Shown: positions 17,624 to 27,388, numbered from the stretch's first letter. The stretch: 64,000 nt of DNA from Chloroflexota bacterium (GCA_003228685.1 QIFC01000100.1:55792-119791); one strand, 5' to 3'. The notes: generated by a model from the letters alone, not told the origin. Program-made: numbers and translations.

Positions 17624-19603
17624 CTACGCCTCCTCGCTCTCGATCTCGATGAGGACGGCGCCCTGCGCCACTTTCGTGCCTTGCTGGCAGGCGATGCTCT
17701 TCACGACGCCGGCGATTGGTGTTTCGATGATGTGCTCCATCTTCATCGCCTCAAGCACCACCACGGGCTGGCGTTGTGTAACACGCTCGCCTTCCTCGAC
17801 GAGCACCCGCGCGATGACGCCCGGCAGGGGCGCGCGCAACGTCCCAGCCGTCTGGCGGACTGGGCCAAATGACGCGGCGGCGCTAAGTCCTGGCGGCGTG
17901 GTCAGCACGTACTGTTCGCCGGCGGCCGCGACTGTCGAGTGCCTCCCTTCCCGAACGATGCTCCAGCGCCGTTCGGAGTCGCCCAGCCGGACGAGCACTT
18001 CCCTCGGGTCGCCCGGATCCGCCATGATCTCGTAGTGCGTTCCATCAATGTAGGCGCTCCACGCGCCGTTGAGGCCCATAGCCGCCTCCAACTCCGCGGC
18101 ACACGTCTCGCCCTGGTAGAGGAACTCGAACGGCCGCCGCCCTCCGGAACGCCATGGGCCCAAGCGCTGCCACGGATCAGAGGCAGCGCCCCGCTCCGCG
18201 GCCACCAGCTCTGCGGCGGCCGCGGCCAGCACCGCGCCGTCCGGCGGCCGCGAGACGAACTCATCCGGGGTCATCGTCTCCAGCGTCTCCAGGTCCGCGT
18301 CGCCACGGGCAAACGCAGGATCGCGAGTCACGGCCTGCAGCAGCCCTAGGTTCGTCCTTACGCCCTCAACCGCGTACGCGGCCAGCGCGCGGCGGGAGAG
18401 ATCGACGGCCTCCTCTCGCGACGGGGCGTGTACCAGCAGCTTCCCCAGCAAGGGGTCGTACGCCGTCGAAATCTCGGTGCCGTCCTCGACGCCGATGTCG
18501 TTCCGGACACCCTCTCCTTCCGGCGGCCTGAACAGTGTCAGGCGTCCGCTCGAGGGCAGGAAGCCGCGGCGGGGATCCTCAGCGTAGACGCGACACTCGA
18601 TCGCGTGGCCGGTTAGCCCCACGTCATCCTGTGTGATCGGTAGCGCCTCTCCAGCGGCGATGCGAAGCTGCAGCTCGACGATGTCCAGCCCGGTGACAAG
18701 CTCCGTGACGCCGTGTTCTACTTGCAGCCGGGCGTTCATCTCCAAAAAATAGAACGATCCGTCGCGGTCGACCAGGAACTCCACCGTGCCGGCGTTTGTG
18801 TAGTCGGCCGCTCGGGCCAGCTTGAGCGCGCTCGCGTACAGCCGATCGCGAAGCTCGGACGCAAGTCCGGGCGCCGGGCTCTCTTCGATCACCTTCTGGT
18901 GGCGACGTTGGATCGAGCAGTCGCGCTCTCCGAGATGGACGGCGTTCCCGTCCGCGTCGGCCAGTATTTGGACTTCGATGTGCCGGCCCCCGACGACCGC
19001 GCGCTCCAGCAGGAGCCGTTCGTCGCCGAAGGCGGCTTTCGCTTCCGCGCGCGCGCCCGTCAACGCCTCCGGCAGCAACTCTTGCGATGGCACGAAACGC
19101 ATGCCCCGCCCGCCCCCGCCCGCGGCGGCTTTGACCATCACAGGGAAGCCGATCTCGCCGGCCTGCCGTAGGATCGAGGCGTCATCTTGGGCATTGTCCG
19201 CGATCCCTCGGAGCACCGGGACGCCCACCTCTTCGGCGATGCGCCGGGCTTCCACCTTGTCGCCCACCAGCCGCATCGCCTCGGCAGTCGGTCCCACGAA
19301 GGTCAGCCCGGCAGCCGCGCAGGCTTTCGGCAGCGCCGGGTTCTCCGAGAGGAACCCATAGCCCGGATGAAGCGCGTCAGCACACGAACGGCGCGCCGCT
19401 TCGAGGACCGCGCTCAGGCAGAGGTAGCTCTGAGCGGCGGGCGTTGGCCCAATGTGGAGGGCCTCTCCCGCAGACGCCACGTGAGGAGCCTCGCGGTCGG
19501 CATCGGAGTAGACGGCCACAGTGTCGATACCCAGCCGGTCGCAGGTGCGCATGATGCGCAGCGCGATCTCGCCCCGATTGGCGATGAGGAGCTTACGAAT
19601 CAT
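17624..19603 (-). CDS. mccA: Biotin-dependent acyl-CoA carboxylase alpha subunit (methylcrotonyl-CoA carboxylase type)
   Basis: Carboxylates its own biotin with bicarbonate and ATP and supplies the carboxyl group to the beta subunit. The 659 residues hold the biotin carboxylase domain (LIANRGEIALRIMRTC at the start, GGGGRGMRFV in ATP-grasp, EMNARLQVEH near 290), a linker, and a C-terminal biotinyl domain with EAMKMEH near residue 625. The substrate (3-methylcrotonyl-CoA) is inferred from HMG-CoA lyase, hydratase and isovaleryl-CoA dehydrogenase around it; propionyl- or acetyl-CoA cannot be excluded from sequence alone. The gene overlaps the hydratase gene by 11 bases. Confidence 0.92.
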   Translation of the reverse strand: MIRKLLIANRGEIALRIMRTCDRLGIDTVAVYSDADREAPHVASAGEALHIGPTPAAQSYLCLSAVLEAARRSCADALHPGYGFLSENPALPKACAAAGLTFVGPTAEAMRLVGDKVEARRIAEEVGVPVLRGIADNAQDDASILRQAGEIGFPVMVKAAAGGGGRGMRFVPSQELLPEALTGARAEAKAAFGDERLLLERAVVGGRHIEVQILADADGNAVHLGERDCSIQRRHQKVIEESPAPGLASELRDRLYASALKLARAADYTNAGTVEFLVDRDGSFYFLEMNARLQVEHGVTELVTGLDIVELQLRIAAGEALPITQDDVGLTGHAIECRVYAEDPRRGFLPSSGRLTLFRPPEGEGVRNDIGVEDGTEISTAYDPLLGKLLVHAPSREEAVDLSRRALAAYAVEGVRTNLGLLQAVTRDPAFARGDADLETLETMTPDEFVSRPPDGAVLAAAAAELVAAERGAASDPWQRLGPWRSGGRRPFEFLYQGETCAAELEAAMGLNGAWSAYIDGTHYEIMADPGDPREVLVRLGDSERRWSIVREGRHSTVAAAGEQYVLTTPPGLSAAASFGPVRQTAGTLRAPLPGVIARVLVEEGERVTQRQPVVVLEAMKMEHIIETPIAGVVKSIACQQGTKVAQGAVLIEIESEEA

Positions 19604-20390
19604 CGTCTACCGCGGCCCAATCCGGCGATCGTTTCTCCAGAAACGCGGCTACGCCTTCGCGACCCTCGGCGCCACCGCGTACGGTCGCGATGAGCGACGC
19701 CGTGTATGAGTCCACCTCAGCATCGTTCGCGCGGACGTTGCGTATCAACTCCTTGCAGATGCGTTGAGCATCCGGGCCGCCAGCGAGAATCGCGGCTGCC
19801 ACGCCGTCAACCGCCGTATCGAGTTCTTCGTCGGGTGCGACGAGATGCACGAGCCCGATCGCGCGTGCCTCGGCCGCGTCGAATCGTTCGCCTGTCTGGA
19901 AGAAGCGGCGCGCGTTGCCCGGCCCGATCTTTTCAACGACGTGGGGAGCAATCGTCGCCGGCACGAGCCCAAGCCGCACTTCAGTAAACCCGAATCGGGC
20001 CGACTCCGCCGCAACGGCGATATCGGCCGCCGCGACGAGCCCCGCTCCGCCACCGAACGCGCCGCCCTGCACCTTCGCGACGACCGGGACCGGACATTCC
20101 GCGATCCCGCGCAGCATCGCGGCGAGCGCCGCGGCGTCGCGCTGGTTCTCCGACTCGCTCAACGATGCCGCCCGCCGCATCCAGTCTAAGTCCGCGCCGG
20201 CGCTGAACGAACGTCCTTCGCCGGTGAGGATGATGGCGCGCGGCCGCGGTTCCTTACTGAGCGCTGTGAACGCTTCCGCGAGCTGGGCGATGACGTGTTC
20301 GTCGAATGCGTTGTGCACATCAGGGCGGCGGATCGTAACGGTCGCGACCGCGCCGCGCCGTGTCACCTCCACCACCCGCTTGCCGCTCAT
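19593..20390 (-). CDS. Enoyl-CoA hydratase family protein, probable methylglutaconyl-CoA hydratase
   Basis: A crotonase-fold protein of 265 residues. The oxyanion-hole segments are seen in GRSFSAGADLDWMRR (about 56-70) and KVQGGAFGGGAGLVAAADIAV, followed by FGFTEVRLGLVPATIAPHVV. Lying between the mccA and mccB genes, it most likely hydrates 3-methylglutaconyl-CoA to HMG-CoA, the step between the carboxylase and the lyase. Sequence alone shows only the superfamily; the specific reaction is inferred from context. Confidence 0.88.
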   Translation of the reverse strand: MSGKRVVEVTRRGAVATVTIRRPDVHNAFDEHVIAQLAEAFTALSKEPRPRAIILTGEGRSFSAGADLDWMRRAASLSESENQRDAAALAAMLRGIAECPVPVVAKVQGGAFGGGAGLVAAADIAVAAESARFGFTEVRLGLVPATIAPHVVEKIGPGNARRFFQTGERFDAAEARAIGLVHLVAPDEELDTAVDGVAAAILAGGPDAQRICKELIRNVRANDAEVDSYTASLIATVRGGAEGREGVAAFLEKRSPDWAAVDDDS

Positions 20391-20392
20391 TG

Positions 20393-22030
20393 CTACATGC
20401 GGAAGACGCCGAATTGCGTCTCAGGGACCGGCGCGTTCAGCGAAGCGCTGATCCCCAGCCCCAGCATGGCACGCGTGTCCAGGGGGTCGATCACGCCGTC
20501 GTCCCAGAGGCGTGCCGTGCTGTAGTAGGCGTCGCCCTCATCCTCGTACTTCTCCAAGATCGGACGCTGGAACTCGTCTTGCTCCTGCTCCGTCATCTCC
20601 TCGCCGCGCGCCCGCAGATTGTCGCGCCTGACGGTGAGCAACACGCTCGCCGCCTGCGGGCCACCCATCACGGAGACCTTGGCGTTCGGCCACATCCAGA
20701 GGAAGCGCGGCTCGTAGGCCCGGCCGCACATCGCATAGTTTCCGGCGCCAAACGAGCCACCGACAACCACAGTGAACTTTGGGACGTTGGCGTTGGCGAC
20801 AGCCATCACCATCTTCGCGCCGTGCTTGGCGATCCCCTCTGCCTCGTACTGGCGGCCCACCATGAAGCCCGTAATGTTCTGCAGGAAGACGAGTGGTACG
20901 CGACGTTGCGCGCATAGTTCGATGAAGTGCGTACCCTTTACGGCGCTCTCTGAGAAGAGGATGCCGTTGTTCGCGATGATACCCACGGGATAGCCCATGA
21001 GACGCGCGAAGCCGCAGATGAGCGTCGTCCCGTACGAGGCCTTGAACTCGTGGAAGCGGCTGCCATCGACGATCCGCGCGATCAACTCCCGCATCTCGAA
21101 GCTCCGGCGCGGCTCCGTAGGCACCAGCCCGTAGATCTCGGCGGGGTCGGCCTGAGGCGGTTCTACGTCCGCAACCGGCCAGGGCGGCCGCTTCTTCTCC
21201 GGGATCGAGGCGATGATGCTCCGCGCGATAGACAACGCGTGCAGGTCGTCCGTGGCGATGTGGTCGGCCACACCGGAGACTTCCGTGTGGACTCGCGCGC
21301 CACCTAACTCCTCGGCGGAGACTTCTTCGCCCGTTGCCGCCTTCACAAGCGGCGGCCCGCCCAGAAAGATCGTCCCCGTGCCCTCCACGATGATCGTCTC
21401 ATCGCTCATGGCCGGGACGTAGGCGCCGCCCGCCGTACAGGAGCCCATCACGACGGCGATCTGCGGGATCTTCCGCGCCGACATCCGCGCTTGGTTGTAG
21501 AAAATCCTCCCGAAGTGCTCGCGATCGGGGAAGACGTCCGCCTGCAACGGCAGAAACGCCCCTCCCGAATCGACCAAGTAGATACAGGGCAAGCGGTTCT
21601 GCATCGCGATCTCCTGCGCGCGCAGGTGCTTCTTCACGGTGATTGGGTAGTACGTACCGCCTTTCACCGTCGCGTCGTTCGACACGATGACCGTTTCGCG
21701 GCCGGCCACGCGGCCGATGCCCGTGACGATGCCGGCGGCAGGCGCGTCATCTTCGTACATCCCCCACGCGGCCAGCGAGCTAAGTTCCAAGAACGGCGTA
21801 CCCGGATCGAGCAGGCGTTCGATCCGCTCGCGGGCCGTCAGCTTCCCCCGCGAGCGGTGGCGCTCCACCGCGTTCGTCCCGCCGCCTTCGCGCACGACGC
21901 GCTCACGGCTTCGAAGCTCCCCAACGGAAGCCACCGTCTGTTCGTGGTTGGCCTTGTACTCGGGAGTGTCGGTATCGAGGGAGGATGGCAGAACGGGTAG
22001 CGCTTCGAGCCAGGAGTCGGCTGGGGTCAT
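20393..22030 (-). CDS. mccB: Acyl-CoA carboxylase beta (carboxyltransferase) subunit, methylcrotonyl-CoA carboxylase type
   Basis: Transfers the carboxyl group from biotin to the acyl-CoA. A 545-residue carboxyltransferase with both crotonase-like halves: [17 protein letters not shown] near the N-terminus, [29 protein letters not shown], later [27 protein letters not shown] and [16 protein letters not shown]. The GGAFLPLQ and NITGFMVG wording is characteristic of MCC beta rather than propionyl-CoA carboxylase. The start ATG at 22030 has a strong ribosome binding site (CGGAGGAC) and a perfect TATAAT 30 bases upstream; the longer open frame to 22390 runs over the divergent gene and is rejected. 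First gene of the eight-gene operon. Confidence 0.93.
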   Translation of the reverse strand: MTPADSWLEALPVLPSSLDTDTPEYKANHEQTVASVGELRSRERVVREGGGTNAVERHRSRGKLTARERIERLLDPGTPFLELSSLAAWGMYEDDAPAAGIVTGIGRVAGRETVIVSNDATVKGGTYYPITVKKHLRAQEIAMQNRLPCIYLVDSGGAFLPLQADVFPDREHFGRIFYNQARMSARKIPQIAVVMGSCTAGGAYVPAMSDETIIVEGTGTIFLGGPPLVKAATGEEVSAEELGGARVHTEVSGVADHIATDDLHALSIARSIIASIPEKKRPPWPVADVEPPQADPAEIYGLVPTEPRRSFEMRELIARIVDGSRFHEFKASYGTTLICGFARLMGYPVGIIANNGILFSESAVKGTHFIELCAQRRVPLVFLQNITGFMVGRQYEAEGIAKHGAKMVMAVANANVPKFTVVVGGSFGAGNYAMCGRAYEPRFLWMWPNAKVSVMGGPQAASVLLTVRRDNLRARGEEMTEQEQDEFQRPILEKYEDEGDAYYSTARLWDDGVIDPLDTRAMLGLGISASLNAPVPETQFGVFRM

Positions 22031-22057
22031 GGCAGTCCTCCGATTGCAGTCAGACGA

Positions 22058-22086
22058 ATTATAGCCTCTGCGCGTTTGCCTCGGAA
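22058..22086 (-). promoter_or_regulatory. Promoter of the leucine-degradation operon
   Basis: On the minus strand a perfect -10 TATAAT (22058-22063) with a weak -35-like TTCCGA (22081-22086) at 17-base spacing. Transcription would start near 22051, giving a leader of about 20 bases that contains the mccB ribosome binding site. Confidence 0.6.
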
Positions 22087-22104
22087 GCCGGCACACTCCA
22101 GCGA

Positions 22105-22133
22105 TTGCGCGTTCGTCCGGCGCAGCGTATACC
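22105..22133 (+). promoter_or_regulatory. Promoter of the isovaleryl-CoA dehydrogenase gene, implying a leaderless mRNA
   Basis: TTGCGC (22105-22110) and TATACC (22128-22133) are spaced by 17 bases. The -10 ends only 6 bases before the GTG start at 22140, so initiation about 7 bases downstream falls on the start codon itself. No Shine-Dalgarno is present. Confidence 0.5.
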
Positions 22134-22139
22134 GAGGGG

Positions 22140-23279
22140 GTGACCAACGAGTTGCTGACTGACGAACACCGCCTCCTGCGCGATACGGTCCTCGATTTTG
22201 CCCGTACCGAGTTCGGCCCAATCGCGGACGAGATCGACCGGACAGATGCGTTCCCCAGCGACCTGTTCCCCCGCCTGGGCGAACTGGGCATCCTGGGGGT
22301 CACCGTGCCGCCCGAATATGGCGGTGCCGGCGCCGACCTCCTCTCCGGCGTCATCGCCGTCGAGCAGCTTGCGCGCGTATCCGGCTCCATCGCGCTCTCC
22401 TATGCCTCTCACGCGAACCTGTGCGTGAACAACATCTACGTCAACGGTACGGAGGAGCAGCGCCAGCAGTACCTGCCAGGCCTCTGCACGGGCGAACTCA
22501 TCGGGGGGCTTGCCATCACCGAACCGGAAGCCGGCTCCGATGCGGTGGGGCTTCAACTCCAGGCCGTTTCCGATGGCGATGACTTCGTCCTCAACGGCAC
22601 AAAGACCTTCATCACGAACGGCTCTATCGCTGACGTCATGGTCCTCTACGCGAGAACCGACAATATGGAGCGAAAGCGGGGCATCACCGCCTTCATTATC
22701 GAAACGGACTCGCCCGGCTTCTCCGTGTCGAAGACGTTCGACAAGTTCGGCCATCGCGGTTCGCCGACGGCCGAACTCAGCCTGAACGACTGCCGCGTGC
22801 CGCGAGCGAACGTGCTCGGGGCGGTAAACCAGGGAGCCGACGTGATGATACGAGGCCTGGACATCGAGCGCGTGTTTGTCGCGGGCGAGCCGCTCGGCAT
22901 CGCGGAGGAGGCGTTAGCGCTATCGGTTGAGTACGCGAAGCAGCGCCGCCAGTTCGGCAAAGCGATCGGCAGCTTTCAACTCATCCAGGCCAAGCTCGCC
23001 GACATGTACACAGGGGTCGAGGCTGCGCGTGCGCTCGTCTACCAGACGGCCACCGCCGCCGCGGAACGCAACGTCCACAAAGAGGCGGCCGCCGCGATCC
23101 TATTCACCGCTGAGATGGCGACCCGGGTCGCGCTGGACGCGATGCAGATCCACGGTGGCTACGGCTACATGAACGAACTCCCCTTGGGCCGGCTGGTGCG
23201 CGACGCGAAGCTGCTGGAAATCGGCGCCGGCACCTCAGAGATACGGCGGATCATCATCGGCAAAGAGTTGCTGAAGTAG
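22140..23279 (+). CDS. Acyl-CoA dehydrogenase, probable isovaleryl-CoA dehydrogenase
   Basis: FAD enzyme converting isovaleryl-CoA to 3-methylcrotonyl-CoA, the substrate of the adjacent carboxylase. The 379-residue protein has the three ACAD domains: an N-terminal helical part ([17 protein letters not shown]), the beta domain with [15 protein letters not shown] and [11 protein letters not shown], and the C-terminal signature [22 protein letters not shown] then [42 protein letters not shown]. The catalytic Glu of isovaleryl-CoA dehydrogenases lies in the middle domain rather than near the C-terminus; the position equivalent to the usual C-terminal Glu here is GAGTSE-adjacent and not diagnostic. 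It is divergent from mccB. Confidence 0.9.
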   Translation: MTNELLTDEHRLLRDTVLDFARTEFGPIADEIDRTDAFPSDLFPRLGELGILGVTVPPEYGGAGADLLSGVIAVEQLARVSGSIALSYASHANLCVNNIYVNGTEEQRQQYLPGLCTGELIGGLAITEPEAGSDAVGLQLQAVSDGDDFVLNGTKTFITNGSIADVMVLYARTDNMERKRGITAFIIETDSPGFSVSKTFDKFGHRGSPTAELSLNDCRVPRANVLGAVNQGADVMIRGLDIERVFVAGEPLGIAEEALALSVEYAKQRRQFGKAIGSFQLIQAKLADMYTGVEAARALVYQTATAAAERNVHKEAAAAILFTAEMATRVALDAMQIHGGYGYMNELPLGRLVRDAKLLEIGAGTSEIRRIIIGKELLK

Positions 23280-23358
23280 TCTCATGTTGTACGGCAACAG
23301 GGCCGTGTTCGCCGTCAGCTCAGGCGCGAAGTGGGAGGAGTAGCCGGGGAGTAGGATC

Positions 23359-24162
23359 ATGGCCGGCCAACCTACGGACGAGTTTCGCACGTTGACGGTC
23401 GACGTCGAGGGTACGCTTTGCATCGTCACGCTCAACGACCCAGAACACCTCAACACGATCACGCTCGAGATGCATGATGAGCTGACGAAGGTCTGGCCCG
23501 TCGTGTCAGAACTCGACGGGATTCGCTGTGTGATCCTCACGGGGGCCGGGCGGGCCTTCACTGCCGGTGGCGACGTCAAGGCCATGTCGGAAGGGGAGTT
23601 CGTCGAGCCTCCCGGACATGCCATGTTCACCGCCGACCGCAACCTTATCCAAGGCTTCTTGAGCGTGCCGTGTCCGGTGGTCGCCGCGATCAATGGGGCC
23701 TGCATTGGACTTGGCGCGTCGTTGGCTTTGATGTCTGACTTCTCCGTCATGGCCGACGATGCTCGGATCGGTGATCCCCACGTTCGCGTGGGACTCGTTG
23801 CTGGGGACGGCGGCGTCCCGATTTGGCCGCTCCTCGTCGGCCTGAACAAGGCCAAGGAAGCGCTGCTACTCGGAAAGCTGTACTCGGCTGGTGAAGCGAA
23901 GGAGATGGGTCTGATCGGGAACGTCTGCCCAAGAGATGACGTGCTGTCAGAGGCCAGAACGCTGGCAGAAGAAATCGCCGCTCTTCCTCCGCTGGCCGTC
24001 CGCTGGACGAAACTCTCGCTGAACAAGATCCTGAGACTCGCAGTGGAGCAATCGCTGGATGCATCGGCGGCGCTGGAGATGCTCACGTTCATGAGCCAGG
24101 ATCACATTCGCGCGACCACAGCCTTTGTCAACAAGACAACCTCAGACTTCGAAGGCAGCTAG
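23359..24162 (+). CDS. Enoyl-CoA hydratase/isomerase family protein
   Basis: A 267-residue crotonase-fold protein: LTGAGRAFTAGGDVKAM (about 55-71) and AAINGACIGLGASLALMSDFSVMADDARIGDPHVRVGL form the CoA and oxyanion sites. GDGGVPIWPLLVGLNKAKE replaces the usual GDAGATQRLPRLVG stretch. Substrate unknown. It follows the dehydrogenase by about 80 bases on the same strand and may belong to fatty or branched acyl-CoA oxidation. Confidence 0.87.
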   Translation: MAGQPTDEFRTLTVDVEGTLCIVTLNDPEHLNTITLEMHDELTKVWPVVSELDGIRCVILTGAGRAFTAGGDVKAMSEGEFVEPPGHAMFTADRNLIQGFLSVPCPVVAAINGACIGLGASLALMSDFSVMADDARIGDPHVRVGLVAGDGGVPIWPLLVGLNKAKEALLLGKLYSAGEAKEMGLIGNVCPRDDVLSEARTLAEEIAALPPLAVRWTKLSLNKILRLAVEQSLDASAALEMLTFMSQDHIRATTAFVNKTTSDFEGS

Positions 24163-24328
24163 GTAGCGACAAGCAACTCCGTCCCCTTTCTGCCTGTTCA
24201 GAAGGCGAGCCCCCGACACAACACTGGGAGGGTTGCTCTGGTCGAGGCGGGCGAGTGGCAGCCTTAGGAGGTCTGCAGCCAACGCTTCCATCGGCACAGG
24301 ACGTGGGGTGAAGCCCGACAGCGGGTTA

Positions 24329-24374
24329 AGGCGCTGCCGGATTGACCGCTTGCCTTACGGGCGTCTTACACTAG
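24329..24374 (+). promoter_or_regulatory. Conserved promoter block upstream of molybdoenzyme alpha-1
   Basis: A 21-base block (24329-24349, containing ccggattgaccgc) followed 17 bases later by TACACTAG (24367-24374) recurs upstream of alpha-2 at 27296-27341 with a single mismatch and identical spacing. TTGACC and TACACT could be -35 and -10, though the 19-base spacer is long; the conserved 5' half may be an activator site. The inferred leader is about 47 bases, with GGAGG before the ATG. Confidence 0.6.
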
Positions 24375-24425
24375 CTCTGATCAGTACGCATCGAATGCCA
24401 GTAACCGTGCTCTGGAGGCATCATC

Positions 24426-27218
24426 ATGACTTCCGCAAGCAAGAAACCAGCGGCGCCGAAAGACCCCGACCGAGGGACCGAGAACGCCTACCGCGACCGA
24501 TGGAAGTGGGACGACGTAGTAGGGAGCAGCCACGCGGTGGACTGCTATCCCACCGTCGGCGCCTGCCCGTACCAGGTGTACTTGAAGGACGGCAAGATCC
24601 AGTTCCAGGAGCAGGCAGGGAAGTTCCCTATCGTCGAAGAAGGCGTGCCTGACTTCAACCCGATGGGCTGCCAGAAGGGTGCCTGCTGGGATCAGATGCT
24701 GACCGCCAAGGAGCGCGTCCTCTATCCGCTCAAGCGAGCCGGCGAGCGCGGCTCTGGCAAGTGGGACCGCATCAGTTGGGACCAGGCGCTCACGGAGATC
24801 GCGGACGGCCTGATCGATGCGGTTGAGGAGGCGGGACCCGAGTCCGTGTTCTCGCCGACGGGCGCGAACGCGCTGGCGTGGGGCATGATGGCGCACCGCA
24901 GGTTCAGTTCGATCACCGGCTTCCCAATCGGCGACTTCGACGCGGACATCGGCGACTGCGTGCCGGGCATGTACCTCACCTGGGGGAAGTACGTCACCCC
25001 TAGCGAGGACGACTACACGCACTCAGAGCTGATCCTCATCTGGCACTGCAACCCCTCCTACACGCGCATTCCCGTGGCCCACTTCCTCACGGAGGCGCGA
25101 TACAAGGGCGCTGAAGTGGTGATGATCGCGCCCGATTTCAATCCCTCCACCATTAATACGGACTACCACATCCCCGTAAACGTTGGCAGCGACGCCGCCT
25201 TCTGTTTGAGCATGTGCAAGGTGATCGTCGATGAGGGGCTGATGGACAGCGCCTTCATGAAGGAGCAGACGGACCTGTCGTTGCTGGTGCGGCTGGACAC
25301 GCGCCACTTCTTGCGGGCCAACGAGATGGAGGACGAAGGCCGGGACGACCAGTTCTACTTCTACGACCAAGCCGCGAAGCGCGTCGTGGAGGCGGATCGA
25401 GGATCGCTGGCACTGGGCGATGTCGATCCGGCGCTGGAGGGGACGTTCAAGGCGGTGCTGGCGAACGGAAAAGAGGTGAAGGTGACGCCCGTCTTCGAGC
25501 TGCTCAAGGAGCGGCTGGCGCAGTACGAGCCGGAGCAGGCTGCGAAGCAATGTGGCGTTCATCCAGATGTGATCCGCTCGCTGGCGCGTAAGGTGGCAAC
25601 TAAGAAGACTCACGTCCACGAGGGACTGGGCACCGGGAAGTTCTACCACGGCGACCTGATGGGACGGTCGATGTACCTCTTGCTCGCAATGACGGGCAAC
25701 TGGGGCAAGAAGGGGACCGGGCCCGACTACTGGAACACCGGCCCGGCGACCGGCGCGCACCTGATCGAGCCGCGCGGGCGAGTGGGCGTGAACGACCCTG
25801 AGCAGCTCGTCGCGGGCCTGAAAGCGATACTTGCCGCGACGCGAGCGCAAGACCCGACAATGACGGACGAGATTGCGTCCGTGGAAATCATGCAGAACCT
25901 CAGCGAGACGGGAACGCACGTGCCGCCCGTGTGGTGGTGGTACTACCACGTTGGCTATAGCGAAATCTGGAACAAGCGCGACTGGCACGACCCGAGCATG
26001 AAGCGCGAGTTCGATGACTACTTCAAGGAAGCGCTCGAGAAGAACTGGTGGAAGGGAGTCGACCTGCCGCCCAAGGACACGCCACCCAGGGCGATGATAG
26101 AGGTGGGAGGCAACCTGCTCCGCCGCACGCGTGGCGGAGAGACGATGTTTCTCAAGAACCTCTGGCCGAAGCTCAACCTGATCGTCAGCGTTGACGTGCG
26201 CATGAGCACCACGGGCCTCTTCTCCGACTATGTGCTTCCCGCCGCCCAGCAGTACGAACGGCCGCATGCGCACGGGTTCGCCGTGAACCTGTTCTATACG
26301 GTGCTCGACAAAGCCGTTGAGCCGGCCGGCGAATCGAAGCCGGAGTGGCAGATCTTCCGCCTGCTTTCACGCAAGTTAGAGGAGCGAGGGAAAGCCAGAG
26401 GCATTTCCGAGTATCAGGATAGCCGCGGCATCACCTACACCTTGGACGGACTGGAGGATGCGTTCACGGCCGACGGCGAGATGGTCGACGAGCAGGCGAT
26501 GACCGAGGAGGCCGTGGAAACGAGCGCGTTCATGGGCGTTATCCCGGAAGGTTCAACCATGGACTCCGTGCGCGAAGAGGGCCAAGTGCGGTTCACGGAC
26601 TTCGGCCCGTTCCCGAACGCGCAGAGCTACGCCACGGATATCAAGCAAGACGAAACGATGACTCCTCTTACGCACCATGTGGACAAGAAGTATCCGTACC
26701 CAACTCTGGTCAGGCGCGCCCAGTTCTATATCGACCACGACTGGTTCTTGGAGGCCGGCGAAGAGCTGCCGGCGCACAAGCCACCGCCCAAGATGGGAGG
26801 CGACTACCCGCTCATGCTCACCAGCGGCCATAATCGCTGGAGCATACACTCCACAAACATCGTCAACAAGATGATGCTGGAGACGCATCGAGGCAGGCCG
26901 CACCTGGTCATGAACCCGGTGGAGGCCGCCCAGCGCGGCGTCAGCGACAACGAAGAGGTGCGCGTCCACAATGACATGGGCTCCTTTGTCGTACCGCTGA
27001 AGCTGTCGAATTCGGTCCGCCCAGGACAGGTGATCTGCTACAGCGGCTGGGACCCCTACCAGTTCAAGCAGTGGCGCGGCCCCAGCGTCTTGGAAGGGGG
27101 CATGGTGAAGTGGCTCGGATTTGCGGGAGGCTATGGTCACCTGCGCTACTGGCCCTTCATGTGGCAGCCAACCCACGTAGACAGGGCAACGCGGGTGGAG
27201 GTATCGAAGATCGACTGA
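24426..27218 (+). CDS. Type II DMSO-reductase-family molybdopterin oxidoreductase, catalytic subunit (alpha-1)
   Basis: A 930-residue bis-MGD molybdoenzyme related to ethylbenzene dehydrogenase, C25 steroid dehydrogenase and NarG alpha subunits. The N-terminal cluster-binding set is His36, Cys40, Cys47 and Cys82 (SHAVDCYP, GACPY, MGCQKGAC). The probable Mo ligand Asp177 lies in DADIGDCVPGMYLTWG, aligning with the NarG Asp in DWYCDLPP. Later landmarks are TEARYKGAEVVMIAPD, LLAMTGNWGKKGTG, GNLLRRTRGG, RMSTTGLFSDYVLPAAQQYERP and the C-terminal cofactor domain LTSGHNRWSIHS. No Tat signal is present, so the enzyme appears cytoplasmic. The substrate is unknown. It shares the beta and gamma subunits encoded at 40.6-42.3 kb, and is a close paralogue of alpha-2. 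Confidence 0.92.
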   Translation: MTSASKKPAAPKDPDRGTENAYRDRWKWDDVVGSSHAVDCYPTVGACPYQVYLKDGKIQFQEQAGKFPIVEEGVPDFNPMGCQKGACWDQMLTAKERVLYPLKRAGERGSGKWDRISWDQALTEIADGLIDAVEEAGPESVFSPTGANALAWGMMAHRRFSSITGFPIGDFDADIGDCVPGMYLTWGKYVTPSEDDYTHSELILIWHCNPSYTRIPVAHFLTEARYKGAEVVMIAPDFNPSTINTDYHIPVNVGSDAAFCLSMCKVIVDEGLMDSAFMKEQTDLSLLVRLDTRHFLRANEMEDEGRDDQFYFYDQAAKRVVEADRGSLALGDVDPALEGTFKAVLANGKEVKVTPVFELLKERLAQYEPEQAAKQCGVHPDVIRSLARKVATKKTHVHEGLGTGKFYHGDLMGRSMYLLLAMTGNWGKKGTGPDYWNTGPATGAHLIEPRGRVGVNDPEQLVAGLKAILAATRAQDPTMTDEIASVEIMQNLSETGTHVPPVWWWYYHVGYSEIWNKRDWHDPSMKREFDDYFKEALEKNWWKGVDLPPKDTPPRAMIEVGGNLLRRTRGGETMFLKNLWPKLNLIVSVDVRMSTTGLFSDYVLPAAQQYERPHAHGFAVNLFYTVLDKAVEPAGESKPEWQIFRLLSRKLEERGKARGISEYQDSRGITYTLDGLEDAFTADGEMVDEQAMTEEAVETSAFMGVIPEGSTMDSVREEGQVRFTDFGPFPNAQSYATDIKQDETMTPLTHHVDKKYPYPTLVRRAQFYIDHDWFLEAGEELPAHKPPPKMGGDYPLMLTSGHNRWSIHSTNIVNKMMLETHRGRPHLVMNPVEAAQRGVSDNEEVRVHNDMGSFVVPLKLSNSVRPGQVICYSGWDPYQFKQWRGPSVLEGGMVKWLGFAGGYGHLRYWPFMWQPTHVDRATRVEVSKID

Positions 27219-27295
27219 GCCACTTCCGTCGCTGTTTCGAACATTTGCGTAGCGTCTGAGGGCGCACAAGTGGGGTAACGCCCTACTCGCCGATC

Positions 27296-27341
27296 AGGCG
27301 CTACCGGATTGACCGCCCACGTCTGCGGCAACCTACACTAG
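27296..27341 (+). promoter_or_regulatory. Conserved promoter block upstream of molybdoenzyme alpha-2
   Basis: Same block as at 24329-24374: the first 21 bases differ at one position, the 17-base gap is of equal length but diverged, and TACACTAG is identical. The gap divergence with conserved ends argues for function in both halves. The inferred leader is about 43 bases before the ATG at 27389, with GGGAGGTG as the ribosome binding site. Confidence 0.6.
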
Positions 27342-27388
27342 TCTTGCTCGACGAGCGTCCAGACAACGGGTGCATTCCGGGAGGTGTA

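Noticed and set aside
25023..26273. 416-codon minus-strand frame opposite alpha-1
   Set aside because: Shadow of the molybdoenzyme; low-complexity His/Arg/Val composition.
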